A DNA stretch of 64,000 bases from Neospora caninum Liverpool (lineage: Eukaryota > Apicomplexa > Conoidasida > Eucoccidiorida > Sarcocystidae): contig NC_018398.1 of the NCBI RefSeq assembly GCF_000208865.1, positions 1,178,001 through 1,242,000 on the forward strand, written 5' to 3'. Within the stretch, counting starts at the first letter, position 1. The number at the start of each line of letters is the position of its first letter. Shown here piece after piece: positions 1 through 12,100 of this stretch. The translations under genes and the position numbers were made by a program. The notes beneath the pieces were generated by a model, which was not told the origin of the DNA, made no database searches, and was given only the letters and a program-made list of their open reading frames with translations.

Positions 1-328
1 GTGCCTACATCTTTGGCCGACTGAACGCATGCCGCCTCGAGCGTCTGCTGTGACAGGCCTTTGGTCGGATCCACTTGCGAGAGATCCACGGTGACGTCCA
101 TGCCTGTGGGAGAGTTTTTGTTTCGCATGCAAAACAGCCGAAAAGGTAGACAGGGGACACGCACTGGATCGGCTTCGAAACGCAGACGCGGACTCCGCCT
201 CACGTGAGCTCGTTAAAGGAAAAAAAATCCCCGACCCCCACGCTAGCGGTCGACGACGCCGGACACATCCAAAAATAAAGTCCTCACACGCGCATATAGA
301 CAGAGATATATAGTCACCAACGATTCCA

Positions 329-362
<34 letters not shown>

Positions 363-1104
363 AATGTGTGTCGGTTTCTGCATGATTCATTCACGCTTGC
401 ACAAGTACAGGTAAGCATGTCGTGACGCGAGAGATTTTTGTCGTAGCGTGGAACGATTTGTAGTCATGACTACACATTCGTATACCTGCCGCTTTCTATC
501 GTGTTCTGAAGATGCACATCTGTGTACACCAATACAGACAGCTGCGTGAAACGCGCGATCGTGAAGGATGTTGCGCCGATGTTGTCGACCGGACACGTTT
601 GCTCTTACCTGACCACGGCACGCATGGAACGTTGACCGACTGCGCGATGATGGCGGACCCGATCTTGTCTCCCAGCGCCAGCATTGCTTGGGGACTGGGT
701 CCAATCCAAATGGTTTTTCGCTTCAGAGTCCGCAGAATCGCCGGCAACCGATGATTCTCCGATGCATGCCCCCAGCCGGGCCAGACGGCGTCGCACTCGT
801 AGGTCTCGGCAGTCTGCGCGCGGCACACCAGACAACGCCATGCGATGTGAGCCGTCGACCGTCGGGCCACGAGCCCGACAGGCTACCATCCTGCTGTACC
901 CCAAGTTGAAAAGCATCGTGTCTAGGCCCCGGTGACACGGCACACTTCTCGAATATGCAAGCAAGGCGTATCCGTATCGATAGAGCACATAGCTGCCACC
1001 AGCATCCACCCACTCATGCCCGTGTGTACACACACACACACACATTTGGACGCACGTGGATTCACACCTGCAGATTCCACGTCGACATGCCTCGAGGCAT
1101 GCTC

Positions 1105-1142
<38 letters not shown>

Positions 1143-2607
1143 TTTGTGTTCTGAATTTCACGAGGACGTCTACATCGACGCCTTTCGGCAGTTCGATGCT
1201 TGAACGCCCTCAGGCTGGGGCTCCATTCTGAGCGTCAGCGGGGACCAGAGTCCCTGGCAGAAACTCCCGACGCGCCGGTCAAGACCTCGACCCTCGTCGC
1301 AACAAGGCCAAGCGTCGCACACACGCGTGTTTCCGCTCGCCCAGGCCGCACGACCCGCACGGCGAGGAACGCGAATCCGAAGGACAGCTGCGACGTGCCG
1401 AGTCCCGGGGTGCCATCGTTCGCCGTTGCAGCCGACACCGCTCCGGTTCTGACTTTTTCTCTCTTCTCGTTGACTCCCCGCAGTCCCCTGCGCGCACCGT
1501 ACCTGAACAATAAGATGCAAGTTGGCGTAGTTGTTCGAGTTCGGCCCGGGAGGAACTTCCACGTAGAAATCCGCCTCGGCAATGAACTCTGCGTTGGCGT
1601 CGATGTCGGCCGCCGTCGCCATGACGACAAACTCGAGCGCCTTGCTGTCGCCTAGAGCCTCATACGCCCAGTGGCGCATGCTTCGAATGCACTGACAGGA
1701 AATGCACGAAGCGCAGGGAAACGTCCAATAGACAGGGCGTGCGTCTCGGTGTCGTCATCACATGTTCCTCCGGTTCCTCTTTGCCGCGACTCCTATTCGG
1801 GTCGTGTCTGTTTTCCCGCGCGCTACTTCTCCTTCCCCTTCTTTATCCCGCGTTCCCCCTTTGTACGACTCCCCTTCCTTCCTGGCGATCCTGGCTTCGC
1901 TTTTTTCCCCGTTTTTGCATCAGGTCGGTGCTCGGTTCCTCGTTTCGCCGACGGCCGTGAAGCGCACTCACCCGAACAGCAGCAGTCCCATTGTTGGCGA
2001 TGAGGATGCGGCGAATCACGTGAGAGCCTCCCATGCGTTTGACGAAGGCCGCCAAAACATCTTCTTCTTCTCCGTCCGTCACTTCGTCCGAAAGAGCCAA
2101 GCCGCTCGCGCCGCTCGCGCCGCTGGACGCAGAAGGTGTCCTGAGCAGCCGGCGCTCTCTGGTCTCCTCTCCGAGGTCGCACAGTTCGTTTCTGCTCAAA
2201 CTTTCAGTCTCCTCGCGAGTGTCTTGCCCGTCTCCGCCTCGCCCCGCGTCGCCAGACTCGGGCGTGACTCTCGTCGATCGGAACGAGTGGTCGGAACTCT
2301 GTGTGCGTTCGCCACTGCCGTCTAACGAAGGCGAGTAAACAGTGCAAGGCGAGTCGGCCTGCCCCACGCTGCAGGCGATGCCTGCGAGTTCGCGCTTAAC
2401 GCCCAGCTCGTCGCATCTGGCACCTACCTCGTCTCGGGCTCCCCACGGCCCTCGATCATCAGTGCGAGCTTGCCCGGGTTTCTGGGGCGACGCTGGAGGG
2501 TGCGACTTCGCCGGCGAGCGCCGTTTGGGACATCCTGTCGCCGGCTCCGCAGCCGCCTCTTTGCCCACTTCCGCGCGAGGCTGCGCACTCGCTCCTTGGT
2601 GCACCAT
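1..2607 (-). CDS. ACC: Acetyl-CoA carboxylase, N-terminal part (biotin carboxylase domain), runs off the left edge
   Basis: Exons on the minus strand are 2607-1972, 1691-1503, 813-609 and 103-1 (continuing), with GT-AG borders and matching phases. Exon 1 encodes a 212-residue Ser/Glu/Arg-rich leader ending in RILIANNGTAAVR, the entry of the biotin carboxylase domain. Exon 2 continues with CIRSMRHWAYEALGD and PNSNNYANLHLIV, exon 3 with AVWPGWGHASEN and WIGPSPQAMLALGDK, and exon 4 with VDLSQVDPTKG. These match the multidomain eukaryotic carboxylase that makes malonyl-CoA for fatty acid synthesis and elongation. The ATG at 2607 is the first after an in-frame stop seven codons upstream. The leader has no hydrophobic signal segment, so this copy looks more like a cytosolic isoform than an apicoplast one, unless a targeting exon lies upstream. 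The ATP-grasp core, biotin carrier and carboxyltransferase regions lie outside the window. Confidence 0.92.
332..359. repeat. (AT)n microsatellite in a carboxylase intron
   Basis: Fourteen uninterrupted AT units lie within the third intron, between the exons ending at 609 and starting at 103. Confidence 0.95.
1028..1044. repeat. (AC)n microsatellite
   Basis: A short run of AC dinucleotides in the second carboxylase intron, about 65 bp from an (AT)n run. Confidence 0.85.
1110..1140. repeat. (AT)n microsatellite in a carboxylase intron
   Basis: About fifteen uninterrupted AT units within the second intron of the carboxylase gene. Confidence 0.95.
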
Positions 2608-5600
2608 GTCGGCTAACGCAGGTCACAGCCTCAAACCCCGAAGATGGTTCACTTGTCTCTGCCGAGGTTCCAGTCACGTGTGAGAAGTTCACACTCCCCC
2701 TCTCGACCTCAACGCCCATGAAGGGTGCGGCTCGGCAGGAAGGCGCGGACTCCGCCCAGTTGTGCGCTGTGAACCGCCGGACTGGCCTTCGGCACGTCGC
2801 CGGTCTACGCCGTGCGCAAAAGAGAGAGGCGCATTGTTACCCCTCAACACTCGCCCGAGCGCTGACGACTGGAAAGGGAATGTTCCATAGCGAGAAGCAC
2901 GAGGCGGCGAAGATCCCCGGGCCACCCCGCTCGTTGACAGTGAAGATGTGCTTTGACTCGGAGGCGTCGCAAGACTGAGCAGCCAGCGTCAGCGGGAGAG
3001 TCCGTCTTGCTGTGCGGAAAAAACGCCGTCAAAAGAAACCGCTCTCACTGCGAAACTCCCGGCACCAGGAGAGAACGCGACACCGCGCGGGGCGGCCAAA
3101 CGCCAGGAAGGTTCACGCGACGAGGAACTCAGGAATGGACCTGGTGACCTCAGCCGTCAGAAGGTGAAACCGATTTTGTGTGATTGTCCCGTGAAGCTCT
3201 CTGTGCGTTCGCCGTGTATGTGTAAAAACGCCTCGCTCCACAGGAAAAGGCAGGAGGGATATCAGCCCGCGTAAGGGAGGCAGGCACACGGGAGTGTGAA
3301 GTCTGTATGGACACCGAAGACGCGAAACACGTGTTCATTCGGTGAAGATGCAAACGTCTACTCCAGGCTTTGCCCGATGGACAGCAGAACAGGTTGTGGA
3401 TATTGGCGCCCTCGCCGCACGGCCGAGAGAAGAGAGCCGCGTGCGGTGACACGGACCATTTCTACACATGGGGCACAGACATCCGCCGGGACTCTTGCCA
3501 GGCACACGGCCTCTGCAAACTTTCCTCAGAAAATCTTACACAGCCAGGAACTTACAACACACATGCGAAGGCGGTGTCTGATACCTCTAAGCGCTGACGG
3601 GGGGCAAGAGACTCGCTGCGGCTGTGAACTGAAAAAAGGGGGACACACGAACTTCATGTGTCTAAGCTGAGTTAAAAAAAGCGTCCTCGGTGCGGCGTTT
3701 CCTCAAAATGGGCAGGGACAAAAGGGAAATTCCTCCATTTGGAAACGAGTACAGCAAGGCAACGAGCCACGGGTGGCGTGAGTCACACGGAAACGGTGGC
3801 CCGGGTTTTCTGCGTCGGCACCAGTCTCGACAACACTTTTCGCACATCAAAATGTGCGATATTTCATTTGTGGACTCCGGTGAATTTCGAGAGTTTCCCC
3901 TGGCGAAACGCGACCAAATCACAAAAAGTGTCGGCGACTGCGAGTGAACGGCACGCGAAGTCGCGAGTGTACGATGCCCCGGCTCTGAGTCCAACTCTTG
4001 CGTAAACTGACACTGGAAAACGAAAAATCCGCAGCACCTTGCCTGGTCGGCTTGCGTGTGACAGAAAACGGCGAAGAGATTGTCTCTGGAACACGGGTTT
4101 TGTGACCTGGAACGGACTGCGAGACGGCGAGGAAACACATGCATTGTCAAAAAAAAGTACCGCGTCGGGAAGCCAAGCTATCTCCGGTCTCCTTCCACGC
4201 GGCTTTTGACAGAAAACTGCCCCCTTGCGTGCTCGGGAGAAACTGCTTCTCTTTTGGGCATCTGAATGGTCCAAACAACCCCTCTCCCGGAAGAATCCCA
4301 GGGGGGAAGAGCCGGGAGAGACAAAATCAAACAGTTCACCTTAACGGAAGTCTTTGGAGTAAAAAGCGCAGCGGCGAGCCACCGTGGGGAGGAGGGGACC
4401 TCGAGGGCGACGACGACGAGACAGGAACGAATCCTTTCACTCGGCGGTGGAGCCGAAGGAAAAAACTCTGAACGTTCACCACTACGAGTGAAAGGAACAC
4501 GACTTGGAAACTTTTGAATGAAAAAAACCGTTCTGGGCGAGCGGAGTGCTGCCTTCTTGCACTCTGCACACGCCAGGCTTAGTGTCTTGTGGCTGACTCT
4601 CCGTGGTTTTGGGCCACGTCTTTCTCCATTGTGTAAAAAGCATGGAAGTGTAATGAACCCTCGAGGACATCACTCGTCGGAAGAGGTGCGTGGCGCAAAT
4701 AACCCTCGGAACGCTCCTCAGAAAGAAGCGACACCACACGACGGACCCACTGCGATATACTGTTCCTCGAGAGGAACTGCTCCTTCAAAATTGTCATTGC
4801 ACAGGTTACCCGCCCGGGCACTGTAAGGTTTCAGCCTGACGCAGAGGTTGGTGAAATTGTGGGTCCAAACCGATTCGGACAACACTGTGCGCTCACCTTA
4901 CCAGCAAGCAAGACGGTCAGTGCGTGAAGCAGCATCTCAGACAGGCAAACACGGGAGGTTGAGAGAATGTTTCACGGACAGAGTGTGTCGATAGCGTTTG
5001 TGACTACGCCAAACACTCTTGCAGAAAGGGTCCCCACCGAGAAGGTGGAGGATGGAGCAATTTGCTCCTTACGAATGGCTGCAATTCTTTCTTCAAACTC
5101 ACAAGCGGTTTTGCAGGGACCACGCAAGGCGGTACAGTTGGATCTCTGTAGAGGTAACATTTGAGCGTCGATGATTGAGAAACAATGAGCAGTCTTTTCT
5201 ACGTCACTTATACCTGTACAGGCGCTCGTGATGAAACTGGGAACCAAATGTTCCGGGGAACACTGACCATGGAAGAAACACAACGATGCCTGGTGTTATA
5301 TCATGACCAGCACACAACAGCTCAGAGCACGGTCGGTGGCCGTACGAAGGTAAACTGCATTCCGTGAGATCTGCAGGCTATGACGTAAATCCGTACATTA
5401 CACCTTGTGCAGCAGTTCCCAGCCAGTCAGCCGTCTCCACAGCACTTCCCACGACGACTATCCTGTTCTTGAATCACTATTCCAATAGGGCAGAAAGAGT
5501 CGGAAAGCAAGCTGGAAAAGGGGCGCGTACGGATCAGACGTTGAGTGAAACTTACTGTACTTGAAGCCGCTAAGCAGGTCCTGCCACAGGTTTCTGTACG

Positions 5601-8600
5601 TCCCGGTACCAGCCGCCTCGTGCATTAGACCTGTGCTAACAACGCAACCCCAGCAGGGGGGATTCGAATTCCTGACACTCAACAGATGTAAGCAGTGATT
5701 GAGCCTTCTTGAACGTTATTGGTGTCAGGATGCTTGCTAGTCTATCAGAATCCCTTCGCTTACTGGCAACAGCATGGTGACGTAATGCCCTGTGCACGGT
5801 AAGTCGCTCGACTTCTCACTCCCGTGGCTCTGCCTACACGCGTGGGGGGTCACAAAGAGACGAATGAGAGAGTGGCTATACAATCGTCACCACTAGAATT
5901 TGACGCAGTCAAAACTGAACGCAGCAGTGGCGGTAGAAGTGAGCCGTGGAGCGAGATATGTTTTGCACCGCGAGTGTTGCCCAATCGACAGCGCCCAATC
6001 ATATTTTATGCTCTTATGGCGGTACGCGCTCTGGAAAGACGTTGAAGATATGGCGAAGTGTTGCGTGCGTGGCCAACCAAATGTCTCTTCCTTCGGGCAC
6101 TATAGGACCGCATGGCCGACACCGGATATCGCCGTGCCGTAACGGCGGCGCCTGCGAATACGACCGTGGAATTTGTGCTCTAGAAGCTGTAGGTAGGTTC
6201 AAAGGTGGTGATCACCTGAAGACGATTGCATTTGCGAAGAGACTGCATGTGGTGCGCCGATACGATTCCCATGATGTTTGTTTCGAACGGTTGGCTACTT
6301 GTGTTTTCTTGCGCTAAAACTCCCTGCAGGAGATTTATTTTTATCGCCCACCGAGACGTGAAGTCCAGCTCCTCATATTCCACTGTCTAGAAACAAATGT
6401 GGCACGCGTAGTCTCGAGCGGCGACACGGTTCGCGCGTTCTCAGCCCCACAGCGTATCCCAACCCTCAGATATATTTCAGCTCTCTGACGCGCTGCCTAT
6501 CGCAGAGGATCTATAGTCACAATATCGGGGCGGTACGCATCAAAAGTGAGGTTCTACGGTCCCACATCAGAGGCTAAGTGTTACACTAACTCGTGGGCTC
6601 TCCACCTTTATACCGCAAACTGTCGCATATCAAAATCGGTGCTGCTCCGATGGCCTATGCAAGGCACGAACGTGCTTTATCCTTGTTCGAAACTCTTTAC
6701 GGTCCAAACGCGAGCTAAGTGAACACCTTTTTACCCGTACCAAACCTGAAACTCTCCTGTTTCTTCGCGGTGCTCCCGCGCTGGATCCGCACTCGTGTCA
6801 CCAAACGAAGCGCAGGAGACACCATGACACGCGCCGTCCCTTCCCCACCCAAACTGGGAAAAGCGCGGCAGTTGGAGTGTGCAGCAATTGTGATTCTATC
6901 AGCGTGTGACCTGAATGCCGTGGAGCCAGTGCTTCCCTCGGAGACGCATGTTCTCGATGCAGAGATCCTGACCTTCCAGCAACGACGAACAACGGTGCTA
7001 TGCACAGGCGTCTCTCAATTCCGCTCGCCTGTAGCTGCCGTCGGTACGCGCGGCCGGACTCGTGTCCGTGTTACGAGACTTATGGACGCCGCAGTTTACT
7101 CCAGTTGCCCAACACGCAAATGCTGAGTTTTGAAGGCTTTTTGAGTGACATGACTTCACGAATGGAAACAAGGCGTGAAAATCCGCACGGCTCGTGGAGG
7201 GGACACAGCCTAGCAAGCGTGCGGGGCACATCGGCAACTCACGGACGGCTTTCCAACGGGTCACGTGAGGTTTTGCCCACACCGGCCACGTTGCCTCGGA
7301 ATCCTGGAATCAGCTGGTCGGTTCGTTTCCATTTCTTTGTGTTGTTCAGAGAAAAAACATCGGTTCTTTGTGTCCATGTGGCAACGCCTGGCTCGTTCAC
7401 AGGGTGGACCGGCCCCGCTGGCTAGAAAGAAGATACTCGCGCAGTCTCCGTTTGTCGCTTGTCGCACGACGCTTTCGATTTTGTTACTCGGACCGCCCAC
7501 AAGTTGCGCGCCTCCTGGTGTTTTCCGTGTCACAGGGAAGCTGAATATGTCGCAGCAGACAGGAAAACGAGTTCCGGTTGTTTGCGTAAAGCATTTCTCT
7601 TCTCCGTTGCTTTCCGCGGAGGATGGCTGTGAGGCAGTCAGTCAAGCGGAAGGGCGGTGAGAGCGTGGAAGAGTGCGCCTGGAACCCGTTCTTCCGCTCA
7701 GATGGTTTTGAGGCGCGCGAGTGTGTGACAGGGTGTAACACGAGACGGTTCGGACTGGCATGTTGCGCTCACGGTTTTGCTGTTGCTGGCTCGGTGGACT
7801 TCCGCGGGTGTTCCATCTTTTTTCTGCAGCCACGCGTTTCCTTCCTTTTCTTCCCTGAAAAAGTAGCAGCATTTGGGCATTTGTCTCCTCCGTCGACTAG
7901 AGAGGCTTTTGGTTCTTCCCGAGGGAAAATATATGCGTATGGGGCAGTCAACCGACATTCGCGCTTGGCCAGTAAGCTCGTCACGTAAAGGGGGCAACGT
8001 GTGACAACGGGTTCATTTGAGCAACCTTCCGTGTTGCGGCTGCTGCAAAGAACCTCACTTTCGCGTGACTTCCGTAGAAAGCCTTCTGTGCAGAGCCAGA
8101 AGGGACTCTCCGCGCCGGAGGGATTTCAAAGGGCTGTGGTTTCACCCGTGTCACTTCCCTTTTCAGCTTCTCTTGCCGAGAGAGGGCTCGGGGTGGTGTG
8201 CCTAGCGGATGGCGTGATCGGCGCTTGGCTTCAATCGCAGAGAGGCCACGCTCCGAGCGACGAGAGACCATCGGCGCAATTTGGAGCCTAACGCGGTCGG
8301 GAACAGCTGCTCAACGACAATGTTGGAAGGTTGCATTCCGTTACACTCATTTCTTTAACCTCCCTGTGACGAAACGCGCTTCAAACCCGTCCAGTTGGTT
8401 GCAAAGTTTGGGGGTTTTTTTCGCTGGGTAGCACGCCGCGACTGGGCCGGGGAACAGCTCGGGTGTCGCTGCAGATCTCCGCGAGGGGCAAAAGCCAACC
8501 CGGCGGGGGGATTCGTGAAGACTTTCGCCGTCCCTCTTCGTTTTCAATCACGAAACGTGCGAAAGTGACCGTTACACACCCGAATTAATGCTTTGCAAGG

Positions 8601-9192
8601 CACCTTCCCGGCGACTGGCGGATAACGCGGCCTTGTCCCTGGCCTCCCGTTCCGTTCACCTTCATCAGAGAGTTGCTTCCCATCCTCCCCCCTTTTCGGC
8701 TTCGCCAGTCGACAGTATCGCAGAAAGCAGGAGCAGAAGTGAGCTCTTTCAAACACTGTGGACACGAAAGCGCTTCAATCAACTCCGCACCCCCGCAAAG
8801 CTGTCGAAGTCTTCTCACACACACACCGTCACTCGGCGTGACGCGGGACGCTTTTCGCGTGTCGGCACACACGCGTTGACCCTGGTGGCCACGGCAGGCT
8901 CGACTGGATTCTCACGGCGTGCTTTGCGGAAGCAGACAACTTGTCAGGCTTCATCTGACGGCGCAAGGGACCCGTGTTGGGCTGCATTAACGCGCCGTTG
9001 CCGGCAACTCTTTCCGCGTAGTGGAAGCCAGCGGTGTCCCGAACCGTCAATGAAAGGCTGGTCGACGCGGTTTCCGCCGCGCGAAACTCCAGAGGAAATC
9101 TGCAAGATGCTAACTCCCAGGATCGCATGACAGCAGACACTCCCTAGATTTGCGGAATCCGTCTGACAACGGATCTCCGTAGTGGCGCGATA
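2608..9192. other. Long divergent intergenic region (6.6 kb)
   Basis: This lies between the 5' ends of the carboxylase (-) and the kinase (+). I found no reading frame with a recognisable protein pattern, no tRNA and no clear repeat. It should hold both promoters and 5' leaders. Untranslated exons or a non-coding transcript cannot be excluded. Confidence 0.5.
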
Positions 9193-12100
9193 ATGGCATC
9201 GTCGTGTTACTCGTTCTGTACGGAATCCGCGAAAGATCGCACAGATCCAGTTTCTTCGAGCTCGCTTCTCGATCCTTGTGTCAGCTCCTTGGCACCTAGA
9301 GCGTCAGCACCGCCTTCTTCGTCCGGCGTCTCTCCGCACGCGTCGTCCACTGTCCCGCGAACTCCCAGCAACGCCCACAGGACTGCCGGTTTCACTAGTG
9401 CGTTGAAGGCAGCGGAGCTCCAGGCGACCCTGACAAAGATGGCACACGCGGACGCGGGTCCCACCTCCCACAGAAGCGCCGCCTGTGCCGCCGCTCACAG
9501 CTCCAGGACTCCCCTGGGGGCGACCAAGACTGCCACGTCGTCCCCGCTTTCCTCTCACACCTATTCACACGGCGCCGCTGGCCCAGCCACACTCTGCGCT
9601 TCCTCCGCTTTATCTGTCGCCCAAAACAACGCAGCAGTGGCAGCTGCGCAGGCTGCGCACTCGGCAGGCCTCCGCGTGTGTTCCCAGGCTCGAACCGGGA
9701 GTTCCAGCTCCAGCTGCGGTGGACCCTTGGCGTCGCCTGCGACCGCCGCGTATTCGACCGCGCGCGCGACTCCGCCGTCGCTGTCTTCTGTCCTGCTCAA
9801 CTCCCCTCTGTCGCAGTTTGCGGCCTCTGGGCCCTCGTCGCCGCACTCCCCGATGTCGCTCGGCCGCCCTTCTTTCCACGCCTTTTCCTCGCATTCACAA
9901 CCCGGTTGCGGAGTGGGCGGCGCCTCCGCGCTCACCTCCGCTCGCCTTTCGCCCACCCAGAAGAAAAATTCTCAGCTCCGCACATCCGTGGCTGGCTCCG
10001 CAGTTGCCACCAAAACGACCGTTATTCCTCGGCCGGCTCGGTCCGGCAGCAAGTCGGGGCGACAAAGTGAGACTCCAGCGGGCGGCACGCCTCTGACGAA
10101 ACCGCAGCAGACCACCGGAGCGAAGACACCCACTTCGTCGACGAGCGACTCTGCAGCCCACAAACACGGCGAAAAACCCGCGGACGTCAACGGCGCGAAA
10201 AAACGTGGCCTCGCGACGTCTTGGTACCAGGTCGTGTGTGAAAGCGCGGCAGTCGAGGAAGGGAAGGTCCGGAGTTGTTGCTGCAACGCCGCCATCCAGC
10301 CCAGTGTACTGGTAAGGGAAGCAGGAGGAAGCCGGGATCACGCCGCGCAAAAGTTTTCAGGCGAGCTCGTTTCGGGGATCTCCCCTGTGATACCTAGTGG
10401 CGCAAGTGTGCTTGGACGGCAGACCGCCGTTTTTGCGGGAACGCCGGGGAGACGGAGACGTTCCCGGGTTCCGTGTCAGTTTTTCTAAGGGCTGTCGGGA
10501 ACGCTCTTCGATCGCGAACTTGAGAGACGCAGGGAACGCTGTGTTGACAGCTGTATGGGGGAGATGAGTCCGCGCCAGAGAGGCTTCCGAGGTGCTTAGT
10601 GTCCAGGTCGCAGAGTAGAGTTCGCCGTTTTCCTCGGAGCAGCACGTCGTATGCGTGAGGTTCGCACCTCGAGCAGATAAGCGAATGCGGATTCGTGCAT
10701 TCTGCATAGCCTGGAAAGGAGATGCGTGGCTGGGCTTTGTCTGATTCGCCTTTCCATGAACCCGTATGTGCTTCTTGGGTAATCTGCCTGCAGCAAGGAC
10801 ATCCACAGCAGCTCGAGGCACGCGTCGTCTACAGCAATACCAAAGCCATCATCAGGCGCGTGGAGGACGCGACGCGGCCGGGGCTCTCGTCGCAAGTGTT
10901 CCTGAATTCCACCAATCCGGACTGGGATGCACATCCGTCTCTCGCAGTCGAAACCCTTCACCTCGACAAACTTCTCCAAAGCGCCATCTACGGAGCAGTC
11001 TTCAGAGCCAGTCTGCACACCAGTCGGGCAAAGCCGCGGGCTGAGAAGCCTGCGTTTAACGGCGAGGAACCCGGCGTGGGGAAGAAGGGCGGAGATGACA
11101 TCCGGATAGAAACCGTTTCGGAGGTGGTTGCCGTCAAGGTTCTTTCCTTGACGCTGCAACTGAACGCCTCGCCGTCGCTGCAAGAAGGTAGGCAGGCCCG
11201 TCTGTGATCAGACAGCTGAGGGCACACAGACGCGTGTCCAGCAAACGGAGAGAGTCGGTGGGCCAGCGGCAGACGATGCGCGCGACACACAGCCTCCCAA
11301 CAGGAACTGCTCTTTCGTCGCACCAGCAGGTCGGCCGCATCACTCAAACCTCAGGCGCAGTCCTGGCAATCTCAGTCAAACTTTCAAGCGTTTGCGTGGC
11401 GGTGCTCTGTGGCTTCGCAGACTTTTTATCCGAGTTGAAGTTCTACCCGTACCTCAAGAACCACCCGAACATCTTGACGCCCTCCCGGGTGTACGTGGAC
11501 AGTGACCAACAACTGCTCTTCCTCGTTTTCCCCTTCGCTGAATACGAAGACCTCTTCGAGGTTCTGAAGAAGCGCAAACAGCCCTTCTCTGAGGGCGAAG
11601 TGCGCTGGATGTGCAGACAGCTTTTCGAAGCGGTGTGCGAGCTGCATAAACGGGGTATCGCCATGCGAGGTGAGAGGCGTGCGCACCTGAAAGAGACGCG
11701 TGGGCGTCGGGTGCTTGGAACACTGCCTAGCAAACGACGTTTTTATGGCCTGTGATGCCACTCGGCTGTCGCTGTGTGCGTGCCGGAAAGGCCCGTGGCT
11801 CCGTCACCTCGCGGACAGCGCGTGTAGACGCAGTGGCCTTAGCGAGAACCCCGGTGATTCTTGAGCGTCCACGACTGTGTTTTTGTGTGGAGACTCCGCG
11901 TCAGCGAGAGTTCAAGGTTGGGGAAACGTAGAGAAAGGGAAGCAGTGACGAAGAACGCTTGACCCTTTCCAGTGGCTGACGAAAGGCAGCTGGACACGAG
12001 AGAGAGTGAACAGAGTCTACCGTGAGCCACCTCTTTCTCGCGTCACTTTCGCGCGAATTCCACAGCCTGCCAGCGGCTCAGGGCCTTGCGGGGGGTTGGT

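Noticed and set aside
5458..5682. Minus-strand frame with a GATTCGAATTC stretch resembling a tRNA B box
   Set aside because: No matching A box, anticodon arm or acceptor stem could be paired around it, and the frame has no protein pattern.
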